Shown here in pieces: positions 9,384-21,829 of a stretch of 64,000 bases of DNA. Under the pieces are notes generated by a model, which saw only the letters and a list, made by a program, of their open reading frames with translations, was not told where the DNA came from and did not search any database. Position 1 is the stretch's first letter. Each line of letters starts with the position of its first letter. The translations under genes were made by a program, and so were the position numbers. Source of the stretch: Nilaparvata lugens (taxonomy: Eukaryota; Arthropoda; Insecta; Hemiptera; Delphacidae); the NCBI RefSeq assembly GCF_014356525.2, contig NC_052507.1, positions 49,635,452 to 49,699,451 on the forward strand. Direction: 5' to 3'.

Positions 9384-11383
9384 TGTCACGTTATTCTTTA
9401 TATTTAAATAACGATTAGCCTCCTGCTTGGCATCAGTCGGTAAAGCATGAGATTTGATATAATTATATGATTAGGTCGTGGTTTTCTAATAGTATTCAGT
9501 CTCATAAATCTTTCTAGGCCTAGGTATGGCTTCTCCTATAACTCTTGTAATTCAATAAAAAATAAATATATATAAATATGATACTTATACAATAGTGTTG
9601 AGGAATAATAAATAAATTGCACACCATAAACGTTTCATACATATATTACACAAATAATGCAAAAAATAAATCGAGGCAAAAAAAAATATATATAGAGCGA
9701 TAAAAAATATATATAAAAATAGAACAATAATTGAAATCAATAAAATATCACAGGCTAAACTTTATATTCTAGATTTATGGCACGAATCATTACCATGTGC
9801 CTTTATCTTAAAATCATATGCATTCTTTTGCATGTAGCTGCGATATGCGCTTGCTAATACTTGTCGACTTGGATAATTCAATTAAAAATATGTGCTTTAA
9901 GATCAGCTTGATAAATTAGCCACTAATAATCCAAATATATATATATTAAAATCTCTAGTACTTAGTAGATTTCTTTGTATCGAATATATATTTTTATCTC
10001 AGGGTGCAAGATTCGGCACCTGCCGGAATAGGTAGAGCCATTCATCTAGTGAATTAGAGCTATAATAAACTATCGCCAATTATATTGCAAAAATTAAATG
10101 TCATATGCATATGTTTTAATAGCCTAGATTTTATACTTCTTTGATTTTAATAGAAATTTCTGAAATATTGATCTATATTTTTTCTTTCAATAAAATACCT
10201 TTAATACTAATTTTACTTGCGCAAGTATTACTCTTATTAATTTCTTAATTTATAATAAAAACCCTTTCGACGAGCTAGCTTTGATTATTGGATTAATTCG
10301 AAGCACTAGGGCGCCCATCACTAATTCAATATTTATCACTCATGTGTCGAAAATCTTCTTATAAGCCGCCGATGTCGATCCAACTCCATGTGGTCCGGGA
10401 ATATGGTAGCCGGAATCGTCTCTTCCAAGGGATTATAAATTTATTTAAAAATGAAAATGACTTCTGCTGTATAATAGCATCACGAAGTCCTTTAAGAAAT
10501 TTAATAATTTAATTCAACTTTAACTTTTACAAAATCATTAGCAAGGTACTACGCTCTAAAATATTTGGGGTCCTCTTATGGTGGCATTTGGCTGGCGAGT
10601 GCTGGTTCTCCTTTCTCAATTTTACAAATCTTATTTCCGACTTTCAAATTAGCATAAAATTTGAATATCTTAGTCCTCCGCCATTTAGGGTCAAATAGAT
10701 CTTACAAAAAATATCAAAATATTACTTAGATTGTACGATTAATAATTTCTTTGCTTTCGAGCCATATCGATAACATAGACTATACAACAATTCAACATAG
10801 ATTCCGAACATTTATAGAAATATATATAAATATTTTTGAATTGGCCTACAATTGCCGCCTATTAACTGCCGTTTTACTATTGGTGCATGCAAATTTTATT
10901 CGGTATTCATGCGCCTGGTACTTCTTATTTCCTGAATACATTAAATTATTTTTATTTGGTTTTTTATTTATGCTCTTCACATGCTAGCTAATATTCTGTA
11001 CATTAATATTAATTCCATGCTACCTAATAATTAGCCACGTGATCAGATGTTTTTTCACATTGCACACCATCTGATTGCAATAAAGCTCTGCCAAGGGGTT
11101 TTGGTCAGATTCTACGTTTCTCGGTTTGATCGATCTCTAGGTCACCGATCCGTGAATACATGTACATAACCTCAATCTTCAAATATTTTATATAATAATC
11201 TATTTATGAGCAACAGAATTCCTTCAAATCCTTTTTAGGTTTTTTGTACCATTTAGCCAGAACAAGCTGATGCTATCTAATCTTAGTTATTATCTATTTG
11301 GCGATATTAGCCAGTTACTTTATTTTCAGACCTATTACTGTTTCTGTTAGGGCTTTTTATCTACCCAAATTTAATACTTTACA
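9384..11383 (-). repeat. 5' LTR of element 1 (2,000 bp)
   Basis: This is a direct repeat of 1-1953 plus 37 bp more at its left end. Plus-strand ends are TGTCACGTTATT at 9384 and CTTTACA at 11383, a TG...CA pair on the minus strand. The homology to the other LTR stops exactly at 11383, which fixes the border. The low divergence between the two LTRs suggests a fairly recent insertion. Confidence 0.88.
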
Positions 11384-12779
11384 AGGTCTTGGTAACTTTA
11401 ACGAGGTCTTACTGGTGAGGATTTCAAAAAGGGAAGTGCCTGTCTTTTTCTAAGCCTTTTGGCTAGAACCTTTTCTCTGAGAATCTCTGTGTAATTAATT
11501 TGCATGAAAGTTTGCCATTGGTAGGATGATTATGACGTAGGCATGACATCAGTGGCAAACAGTAAAATATAATACCTTTAATTACAACAATAACTTAATT
11601 TGTATAATTCTTTAAACTGCTTAATTCTCTAGATAGAGTTCCTCTATACAGTGTACATGCACTAGCATATATGATAAGACAGGTTTGTTGTCTGATAACA
11701 GATTAACATATGATGTTTTCAAACAATCACCCTTTTGGTGCTATTTCTATGCTATATGATCGGCTTAGACTTGCCAAAAAGAGATTCATCCACCATGTGG
11801 TTTAGTTGAAACAATGATAATTAATAATTCAATATTTCTATACAATTCTTATTATGTTCGAAACTGTTATAATTAATTTTTGCTGCTCTTATCAACAATA
11901 CAATGTTCATGCTATGACCTAGTTAGTTACAATAATACTTGACATTATGATATAATTTTGTAAATAATAAATAATTCCAACAATAATACATATATTTTAT
12001 TTTTGACGTGACAACGTCTTATAAATTGGTTTGCCGGGAGACACTTCAAGAAACTGCGTTATGTTACCACGTTATGCGCTCACAATGAGAGCGAGTGAGA
12101 GCGTTCGTTTCGGTTCATGGTCGTCTGGAAAGAGCACGAATAGGAGCAGTGGCGAGCAACACAGCAGCAGCCAGCAATCCGAAGGCATTCACCTGGAGAG
12201 AGAGTGAAACGGAGCAGTCAACCTGCGCAGGCTCCGCAAGCAATCTCCTGCGACTGCGCCACTAATCCAAAATGTCAAGTCAATGGTTGTCTCTCTCGCT
12301 CTTAGGTGGGCGCGGGCTAACCATGCCCGAGTGGAAGGGACGCGTGCCTCTCACTCACTCTCATTGTGAGTTATTATTTCATCCTTCTTCCTACTATACG
12401 AATGAATATTCACATTAAAAATTATTTTACCACTCAAAGTCATTGTCACGTAAAACTTTTGCCCATATACCGACTCTACAGGCAACCATGCAATTTTTTA
12501 TTCGAAATTCTTGGTCCTTTATCGATAGTTCTTAATTTTAGAAATAATATTACAGCTTCATGAAATCCTGGCATGACATTTTATGATATATTGAATCAGT
12601 CAGCTGTGTTTGAACTGCTACAAAACATCTGATCAATAGTAAACAAAGTGTAACCTCAAAATTCAATGAGCAATTCATAAATGATTCATGCTCAATTTGC
12701 AGAATAATTATAATTTTATTAGATAATTGTCTAGAAAAATGTGTAGTACAGAACGGTACTTTTATCTGATACTCAGTTG
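11384..12779. other. Intergenic stretch, no gene seen
   Basis: AT-rich flank of element 1, apart from the GC-richer inverted-repeat island at 12079-12370. No ORF has recognisable content. Two AGGTCTT words lie at 11384 and near 11403; the first abuts the LTR and may be part of a target duplication whose partner is off-window. Confidence 0.5.
12079..12370. mobile_element. 292-bp inverted-repeat island (MITE-like)
   Basis: It begins CTCACAATGAGAGCGAGTGAGAG and ends with the near-perfect reverse complement (23 bp, one mismatch). The interior is GC-rich against an AT-rich background and encodes no ORF. Size and structure suit a non-autonomous DNA element, but I see no clear target-site duplication, so the family is unknown. 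A hairpin-forming regulatory island is an alternative. Confidence 0.5.
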
Positions 12780-13190
12780 TTGATAAGGAGGCTTCATCAC
12801 TCGGTCGCTAACTATTCCTTTAACATATTCTTTCATTTTATAAGGGTAATTACAATTTTTCTGGTTGATTCTCTCTTCTCATGAGATTTATTTAAAAGTT
12901 TCATCACAACATGTAAGAAAGGAGATGAAATTAGTTGTTATATTTATATTGTTATTTATTTGTAAATGTTGTTGTTGTGATGAAGAATAGGGGGCATATG
13001 CAGATAGAGTCTGTGAGTTATCATTGAAGCTGTGATATTGTATTCGACAGTTGTTTTTAGATTTTGTTCATATGTTATGAGTTTAGAATTTGTATTAAAA
13101 ACACTTAGATTCTCAACTATGAATTCAAATTCGGGGCGTTTATATAACAATTTTTTTTGGGTACTTACCAAATTTATCTATTGAAAGAGG
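12780..13190 (+). mobile_element. Decayed element 1 fragment
   Basis: The stretch aligns with 29140-29390 of element 1 copy C in the same orientation. Shared words include GAATTTGTATTAAAAACA, GAATTCAAATTC and GGGGCG, followed by a run ending TTTGGGTA. It spans the end of the 3' noncoding region and the LTR start. It ends where the next dispersed repeat begins. Confidence 0.6.
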
Positions 13191-13215
13191 TGGTTAGGTC
13201 TCAGCACGAGAAGCT

Positions 13216-13999
13216 AGAACCAATTTCTTCATGCAAAACTTCCTCGTGCTGGATACAAGGTGGCCCAAAAACCTCGTATTTTCGGCTCATTTTCCAGTTT
13301 TCAGCTATTTCTGCCAAATCTCGTAATCAGACAGAAAAATTTGCTCGCGTCTTTTTTCTAGAATATGAAATTCTGAATAAAATGAGATCATTCGGAACTC
13401 TCTATCTCCAATGAGTACTGAGTTATGGGTTTTCAAATATGAGTGAAATTTGAAGGGAAAATCAATTTTGATGAATTTTAGTTTTTCATCAACAATATCT
13501 TCCGATTGTTACCATTTAGATGTATAATTCAAAATCCCTCTAAGCGTATTTTTGTGCTCTACAATCTGAAATCAGGTAGGGCGCTCTATCTCATATAGAT
13601 TCCCAGGTACACCTGACAACAATGTTCCTTGTATTGTGAAAAACACCTAATTTTCAGCCTCAACCATCATCACCAACTACATAGTCTTCACATTGATATT
13701 TCGCACAATGACATAAGTTCATAAGTTTATGTCCTATAAGAATCACCCGTTAGATGCACTTCATTTCAGTATTTCCTAGTATAGAGGCACGCTTAAGGAC
13801 ACCTCAAGGATCCAAATTTCAAACATTTATAACTTCTGACACAATGCTCAGATTTCATGGTGCTAAACTTCATTCTTCTCGGCTCGTCAAGGCGGTCCAA
13901 AATCATGCATCATAAGTCAAATTAGGTCGAAATGTGGAAAATTTATTGTTGAATGTACTAAAGTCCATATCCAATACACAAAAAATGGCCAATTTCTAT
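13216..13999 (+). repeat. Dispersed noncoding repeat, copy 1
   Basis: It contains the recognisable run CTCGTATTTTCGGCTCATTT. Related copies are at 15369-16155 (same strand, overlapping only part) and 20401-21096 (opposite strand). No coding capacity is seen. The family is unknown to me. Confidence 0.7.
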
Positions 14000-14009
14000 T
14001 TTTTTTTTT

Positions 14010-15362
14010 CAAATCAAATCAAATTTTATTCCGCCACAACAAAGATAATACAAAAAAAATACTCGAAAGTTGAAGATAAACATAATTAACTTTCAATATA
14101 TAAACTAGATAACATAAAACATAAACATAACATGAACATAACATAAACATAAACATAAACATAAACATAAACATGAACATAAACATATAAACATAATTAA
14201 CTTTCAATATAATAACTAGATATTAACTTCCAATATAAAAAATTTCAATTGAGAAATAAATAGATGAAACAAGAATGAATATACATATGAGAGGAAATAT
14301 AAATAAACATAGTATAAATGAAAAGGAAAAGTAAATTTGAAAGTGTAATTTGAAGCACTAAAATATATAAGTACTGAATGATGAATTACTCATTATGTGG
14401 CTTAGAAGATAAATATTACAATATTATTATATTTGTGGTCAGAAAAATAAATTAAAAATCTCAGAGTAGAAGACAGAGAAAGTAAATATCTGTGAGAAAA
14501 TATATTTGAGGTTTGGAAGAAAATTAAAAACGTAACTGAATTAAAGAAATATATGATAATCAAGTGAAAGTGGAATTCACTAGTGCATTATGTGTGAATG
14601 AATTGCGAGGTATTCACTGACTTTATATCCATTCTGTTATCTTTTTAATACTAGTTTTTGCTATTAAGTTATCTGGTATGAGGTTGATCAGACTGTTAGT
14701 TATGTAAGGGAATTGTCTCCGGCATACAGTCATATATGTTGTATTGATTTGGAAATTACCCTGCATACGGAAATCGTAAGTTCTAATTTGTGGTGTAAAT
14801 TGATTTATATTTATAATTATAAATAGTATTATATTTTTAACAAATAACTGTCCAACAGTTGATACTGGAAATTCAATGAAAAGGAGATGTGTAGGGTATC
14901 GTCTAGGTCGGCCAAGTGCTGCTTTCATTATGTTATTTTGAATAAGATAGATTTTATTGAAATGTGTGTCTAATGACCCCCCCCCCCTACCCTAATACCA
15001 TATTGCGAAACCGACTGGGCATAAGCGTAGTATATCAACAACAGGATATCTAGATCACCAGCCCGTTTAATCTATGGAATTTATGGATCACATGTTTCAT
15101 TTTTTTGCAAGTATTATTTATGTGAGCATTCCATTTGAGTTGTGAATCCAACATGACTCTAAGGTATTTTGTCTCTCTCACTCTCACCAGTTTTTGACAA
15201 TCACAGCCTCCATCTCTCTCCCGCAAGCCTACCCACTCGCCATAATTGTTATTATGAGTGCAGTCTGAGTAGTGGATTTTTATTCCAATTCGAAATGTAT
15301 CAGTAGGGATAGCCCTTTCTGATGGGGAGAAAAGCATGTATACACTTTCTACACATATGATG
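14010..15362 (-). mobile_element. 5'-truncated LINE, copy A
   Basis: Minus-strand LINE 3' portion. The C-terminal part of a reverse transcriptase (motif KYLRVMLDSQLKWNAHI) is encoded at 15050-15362. A thumb-like region with LGRPRRYPTHLLF lies near 14890-14930, in frames broken by indels. It ends with the tail ATTTGATTTGATTTG near 14010. A C-rich run (10 C) lies near 14980. It is flanked by direct repeats of about 350 bp (13650-13999 and 15369-15738), unusually long for a LINE target duplication. Confidence 0.8.
14105..14207. repeat. (CATAAA)n-type microsatellite in the LINE 3' UTR
   Basis: Runs of AAACATAAACATAAACAT expand here; the inverted copy near 20258-20300 has a much shorter run. It creates a spurious Met/Phe repeat ORF on the minus strand. 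Confidence 0.85.
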
Positions 15363-15368
15363 AACCTC

Positions 15369-16155
15369 ATTTTCAGCTTCAACCATCATCACCAACTACA
15401 TAGTCTTCACATTGATATTTCGCACAATGATATAAGTTCATAAGATTATGTCCTATAAGAATCACCCGTTATCACGTCACCCGAATCACCCGATGCACTT
15501 CATTTCAGTATTTCCTAGTGGAGAGGCACGCTTAAGGACACCTCAAGGATCCAAATTTCAAACATTTATAACTTCTGACACAATGCTCAGATTTCATTGT
15601 GCTAAACTTCATTCTTCTCGGCTCGTCAAGGCGGTCCAAAATCATGCATCATAAGTCAAATTCGGTCAAAAAGTGGAAGAATTATTATTGGGTGTACTTA
15701 AGCCCATGTTCCAATACAAAAAAATGGCCAATTTCTATATTCAAAGCTGCATGTCTTTTGAAATACTTCTGAAAAAAATTTCAAATCTAGTGAGAATGTG
15801 GAAATTGTCCCCCTTAACCCACTCCAATAAATAATACTTTCAATTCCAATACCATTGGAAAGTTACAGAAGATTTAACAAAAGGCGATTTCAGTTTTTAT
15901 ATTTTTTCCGTGATTTTACTGTTGATCAAGAGTTTCTAGAACGAGTCTGATACATCATAGAAACTCTCGATTGATTCCAAATCGTAGATAAATTCATTCT
16001 CTACAAGCTCAGTTGTCTAAAATCCATCTTGAATCACTTTCCCCTATCATAGTACTGCCAAAACCGTTAATATGATAAAAATATCTACAATTTCCGGATT
16101 TTTTTCAACAATCAAATCTCAGTCTACGAAAATATTTTTCCATAAGTCGTTTACA
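15369..16155 (+). repeat. Dispersed noncoding repeat, copy 2
   Basis: 15369-15738 matches 13650-13999 closely, with an extra 22 bp near 15475 that duplicates CACCCG-type sequence. The part from 15739 to about 16155 continues the repeat beyond where copy 1 is cut by the LINE. No ORF of substance. Confidence 0.65.
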
Positions 16156-17745
16156 GCGGGTGAAAGAGGAAATTATATTGTACATTTCAAGATCAAGTAA
16201 TGATTTTTATAATAAGGGGTTACCGAGATACATAGCTTCTTTTAATGGCGATTATATGTATTTAGATGATAAAATTAATGAATTAATGAATTTCATCAGA
16301 AAAACTGATGCAATACATGAAATCCGCTACTGTTCAAATTAAAATTAGAAACAGAAATAGACCACTAAAAAAATGGATAACTCCAGGTTGATAAGATCCA
16401 TCAGGGAACGAGACAAGATGCATAAAAAATTGAACATTCAACCCTTCAATGTCCAATTACAAAATACTTATAAAATCTATAGAAATATGTTGAACAAGCT
16501 TATTAAAAAAACTAAACTTGACTATTACAGAACTTAAATATCAAACTCCAAAGGTAATAGAAAAAAGACTTGGAACTGCATAGAGGAGATTCTAGAGATG
16601 CAACGTAAGTATAAACCACCGGAAATTGACCCCGCTATTATGAATAAATATTTGTCGGAAGTAGGAAGAAATTATGCAGAAAAAATGCAGGATAGGTCCA
16701 CACAGAGTTTGCTAAACTCACAGTACTCACCTTGTTCAGCGGCGAACTCTCCGAATTCATTCTTTTTGCACCCATCGGGTTTTGATGAGGTATTACTTTG
16801 TATTAAGAACTTGAAGAGTAATGCCTCTCCAGGGATGGATGGAATAGGCAACATATGCTTGAAGAATATTGCTGAGTACATAGCTAAGCCCTTGTCAATG
16901 TTATTCAATAAGTGTTTCGAATTTGGCCATTTTCCATTTCATTTTAAAATTGCAAAAATAATTCTACTTTATAAATCTGGTGACAGGAAGGCGCCCGAGA
17001 ATTACCGCCCCATCAGTCCTATCAGCAATCTATCGAAGATTTTTGAGAAGATGATTAAGAAACGTATATTGGTATACTTCAAAAAATATAAATTTATTGC
17101 TGCTAACCAATACGGTTTCCAAGAGGGAAAATCCACCAAAGACACAATGACCGAGTTGGTAAGAATTATAACGCAAAACTTCCAAAACAGTAAAAAAACC
17201 CTGGCAGTTTTTCTAGACCTGGCTAAGGCCTATGATACCATTCCTCATAGTGTCCTTCCGTATAAACTGGAGAGAATAGGTTTCCGGGGAAATGTGTTTA
17301 ATTTATTTAAAGGTTACTTGCATAAAAGAATACAGATCCTTGAAATCAACAAAGTGACATTGTCTGAATATGGTCTTCCTCAAGGTACTGTTCTCTCGCC
17401 GATATTATTTTTAGTCTATATCAATGAACTCTTGAAAATCCACATGAATGGATGTCATGCAATCTCCTTTGCAGATAATATGGCCTTGATTTTCACTGGA
17501 TCCAGCTGGCAAGAGACTAAGCGTTTGACTGAGTCTGGTCTGACCAAAGTGGAGTCATGGCTTGATCATCATATGTGAAAAAAGTGTATACATGCTTTTC
17601 TCTCCATCAGAAAGGGCTATCCCTACTGATACATTTCGAATTGGAATAAAAATCCACTACTCAGACTGCACTCATAATAACAATTATGGGGAGTGGGTAG
17701 GCTTGCGGGAGAGAGATGGAGGCTGTGATTGTCAAAAACTGGTGT
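16155..17745 (+). pseudogene. LINE reverse transcriptase, 5' and palm part
   Basis: The open part at 16598-17578 (326 codons) shows RT blocks in order: ASPGMDGIGN, a KIILLYKSGDR..PENYRPIS block, NQYGFQEGKSTKD, FLDLAKAYDTI (block A), GLPQGTVLSPILF (block B) and SFADNMALIF (block C). Block C has FADN where FADD is expected, so a catalytic Asp is lost. Upstream sequence (16155-16590) continues the LINE with stops. The frame stops at 17578 and homology continues to 17745, nearly identical to the reverse complement of 15190-15360. It would copy LINE RNA into DNA if intact. Confidence 0.88.
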
Positions 17746-18475
17746 TTTGGAAAGAGCACAGTTGTATTTTCTGAAACATGTTCTTCTGTTGAATGTCACA
17801 TCACCGAGTTGGGCGGTACGTTTGGAATTGGGCAGATTGAGGCTCAGTCACATTCTATTGAAGAGAACTTTTGGTTTCCTTTTGAGGGTCCTACAGATGT
17901 CTGAGTGTAGATACCCTAAACTCTGTTTCTCGGTGTTGTTGGACTGTGCACTGGAGCAGAACAATATACATGGAGCCTCGGGATGGTTGTCTCTTCTCCA
18001 GAAAAAGTGCGGTGATCAGGGTATCGTAATTGCATGGGAGATAGAGCTGACCTCTTTCACAGGTTGAAAGCTGTACAGGGAATCTTGTTCAGAAATCACG
18101 CAGATAGTTTGTATGCGGAAGATGTAGGAGCAGCACTCAGCTCTATGAATTGCCCTCACTATAGAGAATTAAATCCCAATTTCAAGATGGGTGAGCAGCT
18201 TGGATTCCAAATGCCCATTGTCAAAGTCCGTTGTCTCACTCAATTGCAAATGGCCACTAATGTATCTATATACTTGTATGTTAATAATAGAGGTACAAAA
18301 TTGAACTGTTTGTCGAATTGTCCTATTTGTAATATCCGTGAGAGAGAAGATATAGAACATTTCTTAGTACGCTGACCAATGTATAACTCTATTCGTTCCT
18401 ACTTTCTTGGCGAATTCATCCAAAATTTTGTGTCAGATGCCGACAAAGTAATGGTACTTCTATCAAAATTTGAGT
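17746..18475 (+). pseudogene. C-terminal domain of a second LINE with zinc knuckle
   Basis: Two overlapping frames (17729-18067 and 18034-18460) encode a LINE C-terminus. There is a helical block with ERAQLYFLKHVLLLN and a terminal Cys/His motif CPICNIREREDIEHFL followed by a position where the last Cys is replaced by a stop (TGA at 18373). This domain type differs from the LINE at 16155-17745, so the junction at 17745 joins two families. Confidence 0.7.
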
Positions 18476-19416
18476 GAGAGGAAAATAAATAGAGTATTCC
18501 TTTATGTAGTAAAAGCAATTGAAATGTTTCCATTGTGGTTGCCCCAGCATTCAAGAATGATTTTCCATTAAAGGGGAAAACCCTTACTGCATTTTCAAAC
18601 AAATTATTAAGTTGCTGGATTGGCACACAACAGTGACAGTGAAAATTAGATTCCCATAAGTTCTAATGATATAATTCATACTAACTTCGCTTCTTGATTT
18701 GTAGTGTTGATACTTGAGTACGTGATTTCACAAGTGGGATCTCCTGTAACTCATATAGAATATGTGTGATGATTGCTATTGCATGTCCCAAGTAAATTAA
18801 TCACATTTTGTTTGGCTTGAAAAATTGAATTTCCACCCAAGTTTAGTGTAGTCTTATTGTAAATCAATCGTTCTGACTTAACTACCATCATTATACTCAT
18901 TAGAATGCCTGTAAGTTTATTCAATAGCTTGAAACCTTGTAGTTAAAATTATTAAGTAATGTACCTGTCCTAAAGTACCTGTTCCAATGGAAAGTAGTAT
19001 TATAATGTAATGTTAATGTTCGTGTAAATTTTGGTAATATGCTATGAAGTATTGTTTGATCTATTATTTGTGATATTGCTGTGTTCTTCAAGTATTTATT
19101 TAAATTATAATTATTCCATTGATGTCTTGATACAATATTTCATGTTATAAATTTTTAGTTATGCAGTAATATTCTATAAGTCTTGATTGTTTGATAATCC
19201 ACATGGAGTGGAGACAATTATAACAGACATAGAGAGTGAAATCATGCTCTCTCACGAACTCACACTTTACTTTAGAATTCATTTCTATTGGAGGTTATTG
19301 TTGGAATTATAGAATAATTGTGCATGTATCTCTATCTAACTGTATTTCTGTATTTGTATGGCTGGTCCATGAACGAGTAAAATGATTATTTATTTATATA
19401 TTTATTTATTCAATAC
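18476..19416 (+). other. Probable 3' UTR of the second LINE; no gene
   Basis: AT-rich sequence with a TTATTTATTTATATATTTATT tail-like run just before 19416, where sequence changes abruptly to the LINE 3' part of the right arm. No coding content seen. Confidence 0.45.
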
Positions 19417-20400
19417 ACTACGCTTATGCCCAGTCGGTTTTGCAATATGGTATTAGGGTGGGGGGGGGTAGCATAAGACACACATTTCAATAAAATCCAT
19501 CTTATTCAAAATAACATAATGAAAGCAGCACTTGGCCGACCTAGACGATACCCTACACATCTCCTTTTCATTGAATTTCCAGTATTAACAGTTAGACAGT
19601 TATTTGTTAAGAATATAATACTATTTATAATTAAAAATATAAATCAATTTACACCGCAAATTAGAACTTACGATTTCCGTATGCAGGGTAATTTCCAAAT
19701 CAATAGAACATATGACTGTATGCCGGAGACAATTCCCTTACATAACTAACAGTCTGATCAACCTCATACCAGATAACTTGATAGCAAAAACTAGTATCAA
19801 AAAGATAGCAGAATGGATATAAAGTCAGTGAATACCTCGCAATTCATTCACACATAATGCACTAGTGAATTCCACCTTCACTTGATTATCATATATTTCT
19901 TTAATTCAGTTACCTTTTTAATTTTCTTCCAAACCTCAAATATATTTTTTCACAGATATTTATTTTCTCTGTCTTCTACTCTGAGATTTTTAATTTATTT
20001 TTCTGACCACAAATATAATAATATTGTAATATTTATCTTCTAAGCCATATAATGGAAATCATCATTCAGTAATTAGGCTACTTATATATTTTAGTGCTTC
20101 AAATTACACTTTTAAATTCACTTTTCCATTTCATGTATACTATGTTCATTTATATTTCCACTCATATGTATATTCATTCTTGTTCATCTATTTATTTCTT
20201 CATTAAATTTTTTATATTGAAAGTTAATATCTAGTTTATATATTGAAAGTTAATTATGTTTATATGTTTATGTTTATGTTATGTTTATGTTTTATGTTAT
20301 CTAGTTTATATATTGAGAGTTAATTATGTTTTTTTTCAACTTTTGAGTATTTTTTTGTATTATTTTTGTTGTGGCGGAATAAAATTTGATTCGATTTGAA
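19417..20400 (+). mobile_element. LINE 3' part, copy B (right arm)
   Basis: Plus-strand counterpart of 14010-15031. It encodes remnants with LGRPRRYPTHLLF at about 19534-19572, then an AT-rich 3' UTR, and ends AAATTTGATTCGATTTG near 20400. It may be the 3' end of the LINE that starts at 16155, with 17746-19416 inserted and about 150 bp lost. Confidence 0.75.
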
Positions 20401-21096
20401 AAAAAATAGAAATTGGCTCGCCTTGATGAGCCAAGAAGAATGAAGTTTAGCACGATGAAATCTGAGCATTGTGTCAGAAGTTATAAATGTTTGAAATTTT
20501 GATCCTTGAGGTGTCCTTAAGCGTGCCTCTCCACTAAGAAATACTGAAATGAAGTGCATCTAACGGGTGATTCTTATAGGACAAAATCTTATGAACTTAT
20601 GTCATTGTGCGAAATATCAATGTGAAGACTATGTAGTTGGTGATGATGGTTGAAGCTGAAAATTAGGTGTTTTTCACAATACAAGGAGCATTGTTGTCAG
20701 GTGTACCTGGGAATCTATATGAGATAGAGCGCCCTACCTGATTTCAGATTGTAGAGCACAAAAATATGCTTAGAAGGATTTTGAATTATACATCTAAATA
20801 GTAACAATCGGAAGATATTGTTGATGAAAAACTAAAATTCATCAAAATTGATTTTTCCTTCAAATTTCACTCATATTTGAAAACCCATAACTCAGTACTC
20901 ATTGGAGATAGAGAGTTAAGAATGATTTCATTCATTCAGAATTTCATATTCTAGAAAAAAGACGCGAGCAAATTTTTCTGTCTGATTACGAGATTTGGCA
21001 GAAATAGCTGAAAACTGGAAAATGAGCCGAAAATACGAGGTTTTTGGGCCACCCTGTAACCAGCACAAGGAAGTTTTGCATGAAGAAATTGGTTCT
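19417..21096. repeat. Right arm of the large inverted duplication
   Basis: Reverse complement of 13216-15031, a little shorter because about 95 bp next to the LINE tail and part of the microsatellite are missing. Arms are separated by 4.4 kb. Confidence 0.85.
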
Positions 21097-21829
21097 GGAC
21101 TTCTTTCATGTACCCAAATAATATATTGAAAAATCAGAACTACAATATAAATTGCAAGCACATCTTCTTTTTTATGTCTATATTGACTGGACTATATGTT
21201 TCACAACAGTGATTCTCAACGTGGTCAAAATAGGGAAGCAAGTGATTGAATAAAAATTCAATCCACAACAATCAATTTTCAATGTAGTCAAAGCAGGTAA
21301 GTGATTGAATAAAAATTCAAATTACAACAATCAATTTTCAGTATAGTCCAAATTGTGATACAATTGACTAGTAACAATTTTACAATAAACAATACAAATG
21401 AATAAATAAATTGGAACGAATACCGCCTTTTTGATGCTCCAACCTCGCTGATGCTGAAGAGGGTCACAAGGGACATAAGATGTGGATTGGAACGAGTTGT
21501 GATCGCACAGAGTCCAACCAAGACAGAGATCAGCCAACAACCAAGCCCAGCATCATCAGAAGGAAATCTCAGTTGTTGAAATTCTTGATGCAATCATCAA
21601 AGGAATGTAGAATTGTAAAGAGCAGTGGAATATATATGTGGTTGAATGGCACAACACAAATAGTAGGTTGAATTCAAGTGCATGTAATTTGAATGTGGCA
21701 ATAGCACTATTCAAAGTTCAAAAGTGAGAACTAACCTCAACAAGCTAGTAAGGTAAACTAGTGGAATTCTAAATTATGTGTGGCAAATCATGAATTCAAA
21801 AGTCATGGCACAATAGTTAGGTTTTGACG
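21097..21829. other. Intergenic stretch with a two-copy 62-bp repeat
   Basis: At about 21233-21350 a unit with AAGTGATTGAATAAAAATTC and ACAACAATCAATTTTCA occurs twice in tandem. The rest (to 21829) shows no gene; short ORFs on both strands have no recognisable content. Confidence 0.55.

Larger units (their letters stand above)
1..11383 (-). mobile_element. LTR retroelement 'element 1', copy A (gag plus novel ORF, no pol)
   Basis: Two near-identical direct repeats of about 2.0 kb bracket an interior with a gag-like gene, Pro/Arg-rich sequence and a Lys/Leu-rich ORF, all on the minus strand. LTR borders follow TG...CA: on the minus strand the LTR begins TGTAAAG and ends ACGTGACA. The same borders recur in the second copy at 26911-32502. 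A tRNA-Lys-like primer site lies 8 nt inside the 5' LTR. No reverse transcriptase, RNase H or integrase signature is visible, so I infer a non-autonomous element. The 3' LTR runs off the left edge, so the target duplication cannot be checked; the right flank reads AGGTCTT. The interior is interrupted by a piggyBac-like element. Confidence 0.8.
13216..15031. repeat. Left arm of a large inverted duplication
   Basis: This arm matches the reverse complement of 19417-21096. It includes a noncoding dispersed repeat (13216-13999) and the 3' part of a LINE (14010-15031). Because the shared sequence crosses the LINE 3' end into flanking DNA, the two arms come from duplication and inversion rather than two independent LINE insertions. 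Confidence 0.85.

Noticed and set aside
11440..11480. Sequence resembling the start of U2 snRNA (AAGCCTTTTGGCTA)
   Set aside because: Only a short word matches; no further U2 sequence or promoter follows.
14019..14207. Met/Phe-repeat ORF on the minus strand
   Set aside because: It is a translation of the CATAAA microsatellite.
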